A stretch of DNA of 64,000 nucleotides from assembly GCA_963677135.2 (NCBI GenBank), contig CAXXLS010000017.1:186001-250000 (forward strand), given 5' to 3'. The notes beneath the pieces were generated by a model. That model ran no database searches. It was given only the letters and a program-made list of their open reading frames with translations, and was not told the origin of the DNA. This DNA comes from Seleniibacterium sp963677135. GTDB lineage: Bacteria > Desulfobacterota > Desulfuromonadia > Desulfuromonadales > Geopsychrobacteraceae. A program made the translations under genes and the position numbers. Positions 17,505-26,096 of this stretch are shown here, in pieces. The first letter of the stretch is position 1. Every line of letters begins with the position of its first letter.

Positions 17505-18419
17505 ATGGACATGCAGGAAAAGCCCCCCCTGGACGAACAGGCCAGCAGCAAGCCGCGCACCGATCACGGCGCCCGTGACGATGATGGATCTTCACATCGG
17601 AGGCCGGGCGGATTTGATGACATTGTCACCCGGGAAGTCCAGGTGGTTCAAAAGCGGGATGCCCGGCTGGCCCGCACCTTTTTCCTGGTGACTCTGCTGG
17701 CGGTGGTTCTGCTGGTGGCGGCATTCTTTTGGCACAATCATGTCCTTCCTGGACCCCATGCGGTTGCTCCCCAGTCGGTCCTGTTCAAAAGTGAGCGAAT
17801 CGCCATGCCGGAGAGACCGGCTTTGGAAGAACCCGATGAAACGGTCGCCCCGGCCATGCCTGACACGGTTCCGCCGGTCACGGTTGCCAAGCCCGCTCAA
17901 TCTGTGACCGGGCAGATGACCGAAGTAGCTGCTTCAGAAGAGAGCTCCACGGATGTTCCCCCTTTGCCGGTACGTTATACTGTGACATTGGGCCCTTTTA
18001 TCACCAAGGCAGGTCTGCGCTCCGGTGAGGATCTGCTGGGGGGGGAAAAGCTGCTGTTTACAAAAGGCAAGGGGACCGGTCCGGTCAAGCTGATCCGGCT
18101 GCAAGAAGGGATTTATGCGCCGCAGATCGCTCGCAAGCGACTGGCTTCATTGCAGAAAGATGGAATCAGATCGTCTTTTGTTCTGCCCCTGGGAACACAA
18201 CTCGCGGTCTACACTGGCTCTTTTATTGACCGGGAGCGGGCTGAAACGATGACGCAGGAATTGAAGGCGCAGGGTGTCGAGGTGTCATGGGTGGAAACGC
18301 AACTTATGAAAGAAGGGGCCTTGTTGATCCTCGAGGATCTGCCAGAAGCAATCGCTCTTCAGTTGCAGCAGGAATTCACTTCCGAGGGGATTCATGTGCA
18401 AATGGAAACGATTGAGTAA
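17505..18419 (+). CDS. Single-pass membrane protein with SPOR-like C-terminal domain
   Basis: This 304-residue protein has a hydrophilic N-terminus, one transmembrane helix (TFFLVTLLAVVLLVAAFFW, about residues 62-80), a Pro/Glu-rich periplasmic linker (about 85-155), and a C-terminal region of about 140 residues. The C-terminus contains TLGPFITKAGLR and LAVYTGSFIDRERAETMTQE, the latter typical of a SPOR repeat. SPOR domains bind denuded peptidoglycan at division sites, so an envelope role is likely but not proven. The start has GGAG six bases upstream. It precedes the helical-repeat gene by eight bases and may be co-transcribed with it. Confidence 0.7.
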   Translation: MDMQEKPPLDEQASSKPRTDHGARDDDGSSHRRPGGFDDIVTREVQVVQKRDARLARTFFLVTLLAVVLLVAAFFWHNHVLPGPHAVAPQSVLFKSERIAMPERPALEEPDETVAPAMPDTVPPVTVAKPAQSVTGQMTEVAASEESSTDVPPLPVRYTVTLGPFITKAGLRSGEDLLGGEKLLFTKGKGTGPVKLIRLQEGIYAPQIARKRLASLQKDGIRSSFVLPLGTQLAVYTGSFIDRERAETMTQELKAQGVEVSWVETQLMKEGALLILEDLPEAIALQLQQEFTSEGIHVQMETIE

Positions 18420-18427
18420 GCGAATCT

Positions 18428-19111
18428 ATGGACCAGGACAACGACAAAATCCGTCTGAAGATCCCTGCTGAAGTCGCCAGGATCATGAGCAAATGGGGCG
18501 GTCACCAGATGCGGCTCGCCGCCGCCCGGGGAGCGGTTCCCATGTCGGGTCCCAACCTGGTCATGGTGCTCTTCGTATTCTATCACGGTGAAAATCAGGA
18601 GTTGAAAGACGAAGCTCTGAACACCCTCAGGACGCTCCCGGCCAATATCCTGCTGGCCGCTCTCGCCCAGCCGGGACTCCATCCTGCGATTATCGACCTG
18701 ATTGTGAAACTCCGTTACCGGGATCCGATTATCATGCAGGACGCCATCACTCACCCCATGATCGGTCTCAAAACGCTTCTGTTCCTGGCGAAGCAGAGCC
18801 GCGGGGATGTCCTTGACATGCTTTCCCATCATGATGAAATCCTGCGTAAGGCGGATGTCATCCGCATCGCCATTATTAACAATCCCCATACCGAAAAAAC
18901 GACGAAAATCCGGCTTGGCTGGTCAGAACCGGAGGCTGACAAAGAACCGGAGACCACTGAGAGTGACCGCCAAGCCACTGCGGAAGACACTGGAGATGAG
19001 CCTGAGGAGGAAGATCCCGAACGGACCGATGAAGAGCTTGAAGATGAATCCTTGAGCAAATACCAGATGCTCCAGGAAATGGGGGTGTCGGAAAAATCAA
19101 GATGGCTCTGA
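18428..19111 (+). CDS. Helical-repeat protein, N-terminal part (frame-split gene)
   Basis: This 227-residue product contains hydrophobic helical repeats in the first 165 residues (for example FYHGENQELKDEALNTLRTL and IRIAIINNPHTEKTTKIRLG), followed by an acidic linker rich in E, D and T. It ends GVSEKSRWL just after an A5 run at 19092-19096. The frame starting at 19102 continues the same repeat pattern (AVLKNPRITEGEVLAVAKNR matches NNPHTEKTTKIRL here), so the two ORFs look like one gene of about 345 residues. One additional A would restore a single frame reading SEKIKMALTGDKEW. Function unknown; the pattern recalls conserved Geobacter-type proteins. Confidence 0.75.
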   Translation: MDQDNDKIRLKIPAEVARIMSKWGGHQMRLAAARGAVPMSGPNLVMVLFVFYHGENQELKDEALNTLRTLPANILLAALAQPGLHPAIIDLIVKLRYRDPIIMQDAITHPMIGLKTLLFLAKQSRGDVLDMLSHHDEILRKADVIRIAIINNPHTEKTTKIRLGWSEPEADKEPETTESDRQATAEDTGDEPEEEDPERTDEELEDESLSKYQMLQEMGVSEKSRWL

Positions 19112-19461
19112 CCGGCGACAAGGAATGGCGGACACTGCTGATCCGGGAACCGAACAAGCAGGTCTGTACCGCTGTTCTTAAAAACCCTCGGATCACCGAG
19201 GGGGAAGTGCTGGCGGTGGCGAAAAATCGCAGTGCCTCTGAAGAGCTGATCCGGTTGATTCTTCTCAATCGCGACTGGCTGAAAATCTATGATATGAAAA
19301 AGGCCCTGGTGCATCATCCCAGAACCCCATTGCAGCAGGCGATCAAATTCATGGGATTCCTTTCCGAAAAGGACATCAGGGAACTTTCAAAGAGTAAAAA
19401 TGTCACCCAGGTCATTGTCAATAACGCCCGCAGGATGTTGATGGCCAAGAAAAAGAACTGA
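19102..19461 (+). CDS. Helical-repeat protein, C-terminal part (frame-split gene)
   Basis: This 119-residue ORF overlaps the 3' end of the previous one by ten bases in a different frame. It holds two more helix-pair repeats (NPRITEGEVLAVAKNR and MKKALVHHPRTPLQQAIKFM) and a lysine-rich C-terminus (LMAKKKN). The ATG at 19102 has no convincing Shine-Dalgarno, which supports its being the tail of the upstream gene displaced by a one-base deletion or by -1 frameshifting at GAAAAATC. It may be real protein sequence but is unlikely to be translated from its own ATG. Confidence 0.7.
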   Translation: MALTGDKEWRTLLIREPNKQVCTAVLKNPRITEGEVLAVAKNRSASEELIRLILLNRDWLKIYDMKKALVHHPRTPLQQAIKFMGFLSEKDIRELSKSKNVTQVIVNNARRMLMAKKKN

Positions 19462-19536
19462 ACCGGGCAGGGCAGATCTCCGTTTCAGGCTGTCTGCGCG
19501 ACCCGCCTCACGGGTCCTAAAAGAAGAGAGGTAAGT

Positions 19537-20043
19537 ATGGATAAACTGGCATACAAGATCGGTGTCATGACTCTGTCGGACAAAGGGTCGCGCGGTGAGC
19601 GCGAGGATGAAAGCGGTCGGATTCTCGGCGAGATTGCGCGGGAGCTCGGCGATATCCACAGGTACCAGGTTATCCCCGATGACGAGGGTAAGATCTCCAT
19701 GCTGCTCAAAAGCTGGGTGGACGACCTGAGCCTGGATCTTATCCTGACGACTGGCGGTACCGGTTTGAGCCCGCGGGATGTCACCCCGCAGGCCACGGCA
19801 GCCGTCCTTGATTATGAAGTTCCGGGCATGGCCGAAGCCATGCGTCTGGCCAGCATGAGTAAGACCCCTCATGCCATGATCTCCAGAGCCCTGGTCGGGG
19901 TGCGCAGACAGACGCTGATTATCAATCTGCCCGGCAGCCCCAAGGGAGTTCGGGAGAACTTTTCGGTTCTCCTGCCGGCTCTCGGCCACGCTCTTGCCAA
20001 GCTCAAAGGCGATCCGGCAGACTGTGCGGTGACGGATAGATAA
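19537..20043 (+). CDS. mog: MogA/MoaB family molybdopterin adenylyltransferase
   Basis: This 168-residue protein belongs to the MogA/MoaB fold. It shows LILTTGGTGLSPRDVTPQAT (the MPT-binding loop), ALVGVRRQTLIINLPGSPKG and a short N-terminal strand IGVMTLSDKGSRGEREDESG. It adenylylates molybdopterin before molybdenum insertion and would serve formate dehydrogenase, nitrate reductase or aldehyde oxidoreductase elsewhere in the genome. The start has GAAGAGAGG upstream. No other Mo-cofactor gene lies next to it. Confidence 0.9.
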   Translation: MDKLAYKIGVMTLSDKGSRGEREDESGRILGEIARELGDIHRYQVIPDDEGKISMLLKSWVDDLSLDLILTTGGTGLSPRDVTPQATAAVLDYEVPGMAEAMRLASMSKTPHAMISRALVGVRRQTLIINLPGSPKGVRENFSVLLPALGHALAKLKGDPADCAVTDR

Positions 20044-20355
20044 CAGTTGTTTTTCTTTCCTTCTGACGGTGACTGGGGATGAGTTCACAGAGCCTGTGGA
20101 TAGCGTTGTGAAAAACTGTCGATTCATTTTTATTTTCTCCCGAAACATGGCAACTTGTCCGCTTTGCACAAAAAATAGGCATGTCCGGGCGCGTTATTTT
20201 TCGGGAAAAATAACGCGAAAATGACAATTTTTTCTTGACAGGAATCTGGTCGGAAGGCTCTCTCCGTCGTCTTCCCCGGACATGTTCGGTTCTTTCTTAA
20301 CCTTTTGAATTAGAATAGAAAATACTCTGAATCAAGGCGGAATCAGGACGCGGTT
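20044..20355. other. Intergenic region with a perfect palindrome
   Basis: These 312 bases hold the 13-bp perfect inverted repeat described separately (20190-20217) and a TTGACA at 20235-20240 without a convincing -10 box at 16-18 bases. A second possible promoter lies in the AT-rich stretch just before the M24 gene (TAGAATAGAAAATACT near 20310-20325). I see no small ORF or RNA gene. Confidence 0.5.
20190..20217 (+). terminator. 13-bp perfect inverted repeat with 2-nt spacer
   Basis: CGCGTTATTTTTC (20190-20202), GG, then its exact complement (20205-20217), followed by AAAATGACAATTTTTTCTT. It could terminate mog, although the T run starts about nine bases after the stem. The very short spacer would also suit a cruciform or a protein operator. 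Confidence 0.5.
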
Positions 20356-21546
20356 ATGCGGATAACACCATTAAGCGAAATCCAGAATCGCTGCAGAAAA
20401 CTGCAGCAGCTTCTGGGGGCAGAAAACATCGATGCGGCGATCATTGTTCAGAACAGTGACCTTTTCTATTTTACCGGTTCGATTCAGCGGGGCCTCTTGT
20501 TCCTGCCCGCTGTCGGAGAGCCTCTCTACCTGGTCATCAAGGACCATGGCCGGGCGCGCATGGAATCGGCCCTGGAGCATGTCGTCAGTATCAACAGTCT
20601 CAAAGAGGCCGTTCCGGCCCTCGATCAGTTCGGGTGCGGCAAACCGGAAACCATCGGTATGGAGCTGGATGTTCTTCCGGTGCAGGTTATGCACAGCTAC
20701 CAGCGGTTATTTCCCGAAAGCCGGCTCAGCAACATTTCAACCTTGATTCGCAGGGTCCGGTCGCGCAAGAGTGATTATGAAATCGAGATCATGAAAGATT
20801 GTGCCTATATTGCCAATCAGACTTTTGAATACGCGAAAAGCATCATTGCCGCAGGCAAGACGGATCTTGAGATCGCTGCCGATCTTGATTGCTACGCTCG
20901 CAAACAGGGTCACCAGGGGGTGGCCAGGTTCCGCCGCTTCAATGCCGAACTGGTCAATCCCCATGTTCTCTCCGGGCCGGATGGCGCCGTTCCCAGTTAC
21001 CTTGACGCCCCACTGGGCGGTCTCGGCATCAATCCGGCGGTGGCCCAGGGGCCGGGCTATAAGCCGGTCGTAACCGGGGAACCCGTCATTGTCGACATGA
21101 TTATCGCTTTTGACGGCTACCTGGTCGATCAGACCAGAACCTTTTCTGTTGGTCCGGTCCCCGACAACCTCAAACAGGCGTATGGCGACATGCTGGCCCT
21201 GCAGCAGCATCTTTACGATATCGCCCGGCCCGGGGTCGCCTGGGGCGACATTTATGAACAATGCCATACTCTTGCCGTTAAGATGGGATATGCCGATCAT
21301 TTCATGGGAGCCAAGGGGGCTCAGGTGTCCTTTATCGGCCATGGCATCGGAATCGAGATAGACGAATATCCCTTCATCGCCAGAGGCTTCGACCAGGACT
21401 ATCTCGAAGAGGGGATGACCTTTGCGTTTGAACCGAAAGCGGTTTTCCCCGGCCTGGGAACGGTCGGGGTTGAAAATACCTGGCGGGTTGCTGCCGACGG
21501 AATAAAGAGGTTGACCTACAGTGATGAGGATTTATGGGAATTATAG
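20356..21546 (+). CDS. M24 family metallopeptidase (Xaa-Pro aminopeptidase type)
   Basis: This 396-residue protein has a creatinase-like N-terminal domain (about 1-150) and a pita-bread catalytic domain. The five expected metal ligands are visible: Asp in VDMIIAFDGY, Asp in VDQTRTFSVG, His in GHGIGIEID, Glu in TFAFEPKAVFPG and Glu in VGVENTWRV. It probably removes N-terminal residues before proline or cleaves a related small substrate. Because GIGIEIDEYPF replaces the common GIGLEVHE, substrate preference may differ from PepP. A weak AGGA lies upstream of the ATG. It is a single gene convergent with the MshEN-REC gene. Confidence 0.88.
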   Translation: MRITPLSEIQNRCRKLQQLLGAENIDAAIIVQNSDLFYFTGSIQRGLLFLPAVGEPLYLVIKDHGRARMESALEHVVSINSLKEAVPALDQFGCGKPETIGMELDVLPVQVMHSYQRLFPESRLSNISTLIRRVRSRKSDYEIEIMKDCAYIANQTFEYAKSIIAAGKTDLEIAADLDCYARKQGHQGVARFRRFNAELVNPHVLSGPDGAVPSYLDAPLGGLGINPAVAQGPGYKPVVTGEPVIVDMIIAFDGYLVDQTRTFSVGPVPDNLKQAYGDMLALQQHLYDIARPGVAWGDIYEQCHTLAVKMGYADHFMGAKGAQVSFIGHGIGIEIDEYPFIARGFDQDYLEEGMTFAFEPKAVFPGLGTVGVENTWRVAADGIKRLTYSDEDLWEL

Positions 21547-21581
21547 GCTGGCCGGGGATGGTTCTCTTTGCCGGTTGCTGC

Positions 21582-22409
21582 CTATCTTCTCAGGGCCTTT
21601 CTGATTCTGGCCAGAAGTCTTAGCGGTTGCAGGGGTTTGGCAACGAAGTCATCGACCCCCATGTCGAGCAGGCGTGCCTCGTCTTCAGGGCTGGCTTTGG
21701 CGGTAAATATAACCACCCGGGTCTCCCTGAGTGAGGAATTCTTTCTTATTTCCTCATAGAGGCGAACACCATCCATCTGGGGCAGGGACAGTTCCGTCAG
21801 AACAACATCCGGTTGCAGGCTGTCGGCAAGCTTCAGCGCTTCGAGACCACTCTGGGCCTGGTGGACCGCATAGCCCTCCTGCTTAAGGAGACCTTCGATC
21901 GTCGATAAAATCATCTGCTGCCGGTCGACGATGAGGATCGTGGGACTGTTTGAACGCACCACGGATTTCAGGTCGACGTCCTTGTGATAATGAGCTTTGA
22001 TCGCGGCCTTGATTTCAGTCGGCGTTGCGACGCAGGGAGCGATGCGCAGTCCGAGCTTGAAGGACAGTTCGCTCTGGACAGGCATGTCCAGAGGATTGGC
22101 CATGGCCAGGTAAAGTGATTTCCCCTCAATCTTCAAAGGAAAGATTAATTTTGTCAGAGCCGTATCGCTATCGACTTTGGATAAGGTGTCTCTGGAAAAT
22201 TTGAAGCGGGCAATTTTTTTTACGAAGGGAAACCCGAACTGAGTTGCAAGGGTCTGGGCAATGTCCTCTTCGAGGACCAGATCCATCTCTTCGAGAATCT
22301 CACCCAATGGTTTCTTTTGCCCCTTCTGTTTGAGAAGTGCTTTGTCGAGGTCCTGTTCGGTGATCAGTTTTTTTTCAAGGAGAATTTCTCCCATCTTTTT
22401 TCGAGGCAT
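21582..22409 (-). CDS. MshEN domain plus pseudo-receiver protein
   Basis: This 275-residue protein has an N-terminal MshEN/T2SSE_N domain (about 5-140; KMGEILLEKKLITEQDLDKA with a second motif LGEILEEMDLVLEEDIAQTL), a fold known to bind c-di-GMP. It is joined to a CheY-like receiver (about 150-275). At the phosphorylation site the receiver reads VVLTELSLPQMDG, with glutamate where aspartate is expected, and the N-terminal acidic pair is VDRQ rather than DD. It is therefore probably a pseudo-receiver locked in one state or simply structural. The conserved lysine near KPLQP is kept. No partner kinase is adjacent. Confidence 0.85.
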   Translation of the reverse strand: MPRKKMGEILLEKKLITEQDLDKALLKQKGQKKPLGEILEEMDLVLEEDIAQTLATQFGFPFVKKIARFKFSRDTLSKVDSDTALTKLIFPLKIEGKSLYLAMANPLDMPVQSELSFKLGLRIAPCVATPTEIKAAIKAHYHKDVDLKSVVRSNSPTILIVDRQQMILSTIEGLLKQEGYAVHQAQSGLEALKLADSLQPDVVLTELSLPQMDGVRLYEEIRKNSSLRETRVVIFTAKASPEDEARLLDMGVDDFVAKPLQPLRLLARIRKALRR

Positions 22410-22557
22410 ATCGGATCGAACTCTATCTCTGTCTAAGCGTTATTTGTTGCCCCCTCCTGCGGATAAGACCGCCGCTAACCGTCAAGCAAGAATTAGCAAA
22501 CTCTCATTTCTCTGCAAGCTTGTCAAGAATAAACTCAGGGCATCGCGATCCGTCGTT

Positions 22558-23376
22558 TCAAAGACGCTGATTGATCCCGGCAAGCGCGGCAAGGCTCCCT
22601 TCAGCGAAGGAGAGATGGGGAGGTTTAATCTGCGCTTCTCTCGGATTGATGCGGATGACCCGGCATTGTTTTAACTGGCCCAGACGTTCGCTCATGTACC
22701 TGATGGTAGGGATCGATGTTCCGGCGCCCATTTCGACCACCACCATGGTTGAGTTGCGGTTCTGTTCGAGAAAACGATCAAGATTCTGCTCCTGCCTGCC
22801 GGTACGGTGGTGAAGCCACGCGTAATCTCCGAACATCAGGATGTTCGGGCGCGCCACGTTCCGGCAATGCTTGCACAGGGGAATGGCTCGTGCTCTCATG
22901 GTCGATTCGTCAATGTCGATCGTTTCGTTGTTGGGCCAGATGTCATGACAGCAGGGGGTTGTACACTGAAGATGATGAATGGAGCCGTGAACCTCAAGAA
23001 TACAGCCTTCGGCAAACCCGGCTTTCTGAAACTGACCGTCGACGTTCGAGGTGATGACGAAATGGTCAAGATTGAACTCGGTTATCCAGCTTTTCAGAAT
23101 ATTGAATCCGTTGTGGGGAATCGTCTGCCGGTAAAGATTGGTCCGGTGTCCGTAAAAGCCCCAGCCAAAAGCGGGATCCCCCTCAAAGTTGTCCGGATTG
23201 GCGGCCTGGACGAAACTCAAACCGAGCCGTGCGTACATGGGGTAGGCGTTCCAGAATCCCTGGTCTCCTCTGAAATCGGGCAGGCCGGAATCCACCCCCA
23301 TGCCGGCACCGGCGGTGATCACCAGGGCCGCGGCATGGCGAACAAGATCGGCTGCTTCCGCATACATGTCGTTCAT
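22558..23376 (-). CDS. SIR2 family NAD-dependent protein deacylase
   Basis: This 272-residue sirtuin has the NAD-binding TAGAGMGVDSGLPDFRG near residues 20-36, the TSNVDGQF region with Asn and Asp, and the catalytic His in LEVHGSIHHLQC. The zinc-site cysteines CTTPCC and CKHC are present, as is the C-terminal VVVEMGAGTSIP. A start at 23376 is used because AGGAGG precedes it by seven bases; an upstream ATG at 23397 has no such site. It should remove acyl groups from lysines using NAD+. It heads an apparent minus-strand run, not a tight operon, near YbaK and rhomboid genes. Confidence 0.9.
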   Translation of the reverse strand: MNDMYAEAADLVRHAAALVITAGAGMGVDSGLPDFRGDQGFWNAYPMYARLGLSFVQAANPDNFEGDPAFGWGFYGHRTNLYRQTIPHNGFNILKSWITEFNLDHFVITSNVDGQFQKAGFAEGCILEVHGSIHHLQCTTPCCHDIWPNNETIDIDESTMRARAIPLCKHCRNVARPNILMFGDYAWLHHRTGRQEQNLDRFLEQNRNSTMVVVEMGAGTSIPTIRYMSERLGQLKQCRVIRINPREAQIKPPHLSFAEGSLAALAGINQRL

Positions 23377-23431
23377 ATCGACCTCCTGTACCCGCATCCG
23401 GGAGCCTCTCTGGAGATGCCCCGAAGGAAAA

Positions 23432-23914
23432 TCAGATAGCCACGGAAACCTTCTCTGGATCGAGAACCCTGATCAGGTCGGCGGGGGTCATTTCGACCAG
23501 AAAACCGCGCTTGCCGCCATTGATAAACAGCCTGTCAAGGTTGGCAATCGACTCCTCCATGTAAACGGGCAGAGACTGACGGGTCCCGAAGGGGGATATC
23601 CCGCCCGTCTGGTACCCGGTCAAACGATCGGCCTTGTCGTGGGCGCAGGGGGACACCTGTTTGACGTTCAGCTGCCGGGCGAGATGCTTGAGGGAGACCT
23701 CGCAGTCACCGTGCATGAGAATCACCAGGGCATTTTTCCGGTCATCCTCCATGACCAGGGTTTTGATCACCTGGTGTTCGTCAACCCCGAGTTCTCGGGC
23801 ACTCACCCGGGTGCCGCCCTTGTCTTCATATTTATAGAAGTGCGGCTGGAAAGAGACTTTGTGCTGTTTCAGTAATCTGATTGCCGGCGTTCCCGGAACT
23901 TTGTCGCGTGCCAT
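23432..23914 (-). CDS. YbaK/EbsC family aminoacyl-tRNA deacylase
   Basis: This 160-residue protein belongs to the YbaK/ProX editing family, which hydrolyses mischarged Cys-tRNA(Pro) or related species in trans. Conserved features are TRVSARELGVDEHQVIKTLV, LILMHGDCEVSLKHLAR and TGYQTGGISPFGTRQ, the last containing the catalytic-site glycines. It lies downstream of the rhomboid gene on the same strand with only nine bases between, so they may share a transcript. Confidence 0.88.
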   Translation of the reverse strand: MARDKVPGTPAIRLLKQHKVSFQPHFYKYEDKGGTRVSARELGVDEHQVIKTLVMEDDRKNALVILMHGDCEVSLKHLARQLNVKQVSPCAHDKADRLTGYQTGGISPFGTRQSLPVYMEESIANLDRLFINGGKRGFLVEMTPADLIRVLDPEKVSVAI

Positions 23915-23923
23915 ATCTTAAGT

Positions 23924-24661
23924 TCAGTGCATCAACCAGGAAAGAGGGATGAAAACGATGCTGATAACACTTAGCAGGATACCAACATAGGCAATGCTGT
24001 TAAAGACTTTATCGGTTTGACGCTGACGGCGAAAGCCGATGGGCATGAACCAGCCGAGCAGAGCCCCGGCGAGGGCGCCGCCAAGATGGGCGGCATTGTC
24101 GGCACCAATAAAAAATCCGAAGATAAAGGCCATGACGGCCCACTGAAACATGAAGTTGCGCCTCTGCAGGCCGAGCTGGCCGCCGATGCGATGGTAGAAG
24201 CTCACCGAAAAGCCGATCAGTCCGAAGATCGCACCGCTGGCGCCGATGACGATGGCCATGGGATGCCAGAGCAGGCCGGCGAGGGTGGCGACAATGGTAC
24301 TGAAAAGATAAACGGTATACAGCCTCTGCCAGCCGATCTCGGCTTCCAGCAAAGGCCCTACCTGGTAGAGAACGACCATGTTGAAACCAAGGTGAATAAT
24401 GCCGCCATGGGTAAACGCATAGGTAATGCAGCGCCACCATTCACCATGATTGAGGACCAGTGGCCAGAACTGACCGCCCCAGTGGACCATCAGCTCTGAA
24501 GGAGGGTTGAGAATGGCTCTCATGCCAAACCCCAGAATGGTTCCATGCAGCACCATCAGGGTGAATAGAATCAGATTGGCATAAATCAGAATCTGAACCA
24601 GCGAACTGCCGCGAAGGGTGTTGATGCGGAAAAATTTTCCGGGTTGGCGGTAGGCGTTCAC
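23924..24661 (-). CDS. Rhomboid family intramembrane serine protease
   Basis: This 245-residue protein has six membrane helices. The catalytic serine lies in VIGASGAIFGLIG and the catalytic histidine in ADNAAHLGGALAGALLG; the L1-loop motif is present as GEWWRCITYAFTHGGIIHLG with WR. It cleaves transmembrane helices of substrates unknown here. GTG 24661 is chosen because AGGAG lies seven bases upstream; a TTG at 24682 is less likely. It probably runs into the YbaK gene on one transcript. Confidence 0.92.
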   Translation of the reverse strand: MNAYRQPGKFFRINTLRGSSLVQILIYANLILFTLMVLHGTILGFGMRAILNPPSELMVHWGGQFWPLVLNHGEWWRCITYAFTHGGIIHLGFNMVVLYQVGPLLEAEIGWQRLYTVYLFSTIVATLAGLLWHPMAIVIGASGAIFGLIGFSVSFYHRIGGQLGLQRRNFMFQWAVMAFIFGFFIGADNAAHLGGALAGALLGWFMPIGFRRQRQTDKVFNSIAYVGILLSVISIVFIPLSWLMH

Positions 24662-24708
24662 GTCGAATCTCCTGTCAGGCAACGCATGTCAAAGTTGCCG
24701 GAAATGCA

Positions 24709-25890
24709 TCAAAAAAGCTTCTGGAGCCAGCCCAATGCGACAAAAGTACCAATCGAAGAGCCGATTGACGAAAAAAGGAAGACCAGCAGGACCCTGGCCA
24801 GGCGGTTGTGCCACCAGCCCCTGACGGTCACCAGGTCTTCCCCCACATGTTCCATGTCCCGCACGGTGGGGGCCGCCACCATCGCCTGGACGAAGCCGGT
24901 GACAAACCCGGCCCCGATAGTCGGATTCAGGGACGTGATCGGGGCCGCCACGAAGGCGGTCATGATGGTGACCGGATGTCCGCAGGCCAGGGCGGTTCCC
25001 AGCGAGGACAGCAGCCCGTTGGCCAGCACCCAGGCCGCGGCGACATTGGCCAGCTGATCACGATTACCGAAAAAAAATCCTCCGATGAACAAGGCAATGA
25101 CAAGGCCCGGAATCAGCCAGGGGATCATTTTGGACAGCGTGGTTTTAGGCGGAATGACGGAAATCTCAGCAATGGTATCATGGTGAATCTCCGGACCTTC
25201 CAGCAGTCGGACAATTCCGGGCAGATGGGCCGCGCCAACCACCGCCAGGATCTTTTCTCCCGGGGCGTTGCGGATGTGATAAGCCATGTAGGTGTCCCGC
25301 TCATCAACCAGGATCTGTTTCACTGAAGGGAGCATGTCCCCCATCTCTTCAAGCATACTCGAAAGGGTGTCGTTCTCCCTTAACTTGGCCAGTTCCGCTT
25401 CCGTGAGCTCCTGTTTTTCAAAGATGCCCGCAATCAGGGAGGCCAGAACCTTCATCTTGTTCCAGAGCCCGGTTTTTCTCCAGACCCGCAGCAGCGTGGT
25501 GCGAATATTCCTGTCGATCAGCTCGAGTTCCATCCCTTTTTCCACGGCACGCTGAGCCGCAGCGGCAAGTTCCGCCCCGGGCTTGACGCCGGTCTGCAGC
25601 CCCATGCGTTTCTGGTAGGATGAGAGCGCGAGGTTGGCAAGCAGAAAGGGGAGCTGTTTCTTTTTGATGACGTCCTTGATATTGAGGGATTCCCAGCCCT
25701 GTTTGTTGATGAGGGAATGGTAGCGTTGCTGGTCCAGTTCCACACAAACGGTGTCAGGGGCGATACGGTCAATGGCCGCCACCACGGTGTCAACAGATTC
25801 CTGGGAGATATGGGCGGTTCCGATCAGGATAATCTCTTTATCATCAACGGTCAGGCAGGTGCTGTCCTCGGTGGTGTTCTGGTTGGTCAA
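24709..25890 (-). CDS. TraB/PrgY family membrane protein
   Basis: This 393-residue protein belongs to the TraB/PrgY/GumN group. The N-terminal half has the GTAHIS motif near residue 25, the VELDQQRYHSL segment, and GAAHLPGIVRLLEG, which together form the metal-binding EreA/ChaN-like site. The C-terminal half holds four hydrophobic helices (PWLIPGLVIALFIGGFFFG onward). PrgY-type proteins in enterococci limit pheromone activity; the bacterial chromosomal members are of unknown function. TTG 25890 is selected because GGAGG lies six bases upstream; longer frames to 25950 have no site. Confidence 0.85.
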   Translation of the reverse strand: MTNQNTTEDSTCLTVDDKEIILIGTAHISQESVDTVVAAIDRIAPDTVCVELDQQRYHSLINKQGWESLNIKDVIKKKQLPFLLANLALSSYQKRMGLQTGVKPGAELAAAAQRAVEKGMELELIDRNIRTTLLRVWRKTGLWNKMKVLASLIAGIFEKQELTEAELAKLRENDTLSSMLEEMGDMLPSVKQILVDERDTYMAYHIRNAPGEKILAVVGAAHLPGIVRLLEGPEIHHDTIAEISVIPPKTTLSKMIPWLIPGLVIALFIGGFFFGNRDQLANVAAAWVLANGLLSSLGTALACGHPVTIMTAFVAAPITSLNPTIGAGFVTGFVQAMVAAPTVRDMEHVGEDLVTVRGWWHNRLARVLLVFLFSSIGSSIGTFVALGWLQKLF

Positions 25891-26049
25891 AGTGTCCTCC
25901 GTATGATCCCGTGACCCGCATGAATCGTTGAGCCAGAGTCTCGTTTTCAACGTGAAAACGCGTTTCGTCCCTTCCGGAGGTTCCGGATGAACACGAGTCT
26001 AGCACAGGCCCGGCGGGAAGGACCATAAACAATGCAGTTGGTCAATCTG

Positions 26050-26082
26050 AAAAAAAAGGGCGACGGTTAACACCGTGCCCTT
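26050..26082 (-). terminator. Rho-independent terminator of the 6S-like RNA gene
   Basis: On the minus strand, arms AAGGGC/GCCCTT plus ACGGT/ACCGT with a bulged G and loop TAAC precede a run of eight Ts (26050-26057). It ends the transcript that begins near 26281. Confidence 0.8.
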
Positions 26083-26096
26083 GCATTTGAAACGGG

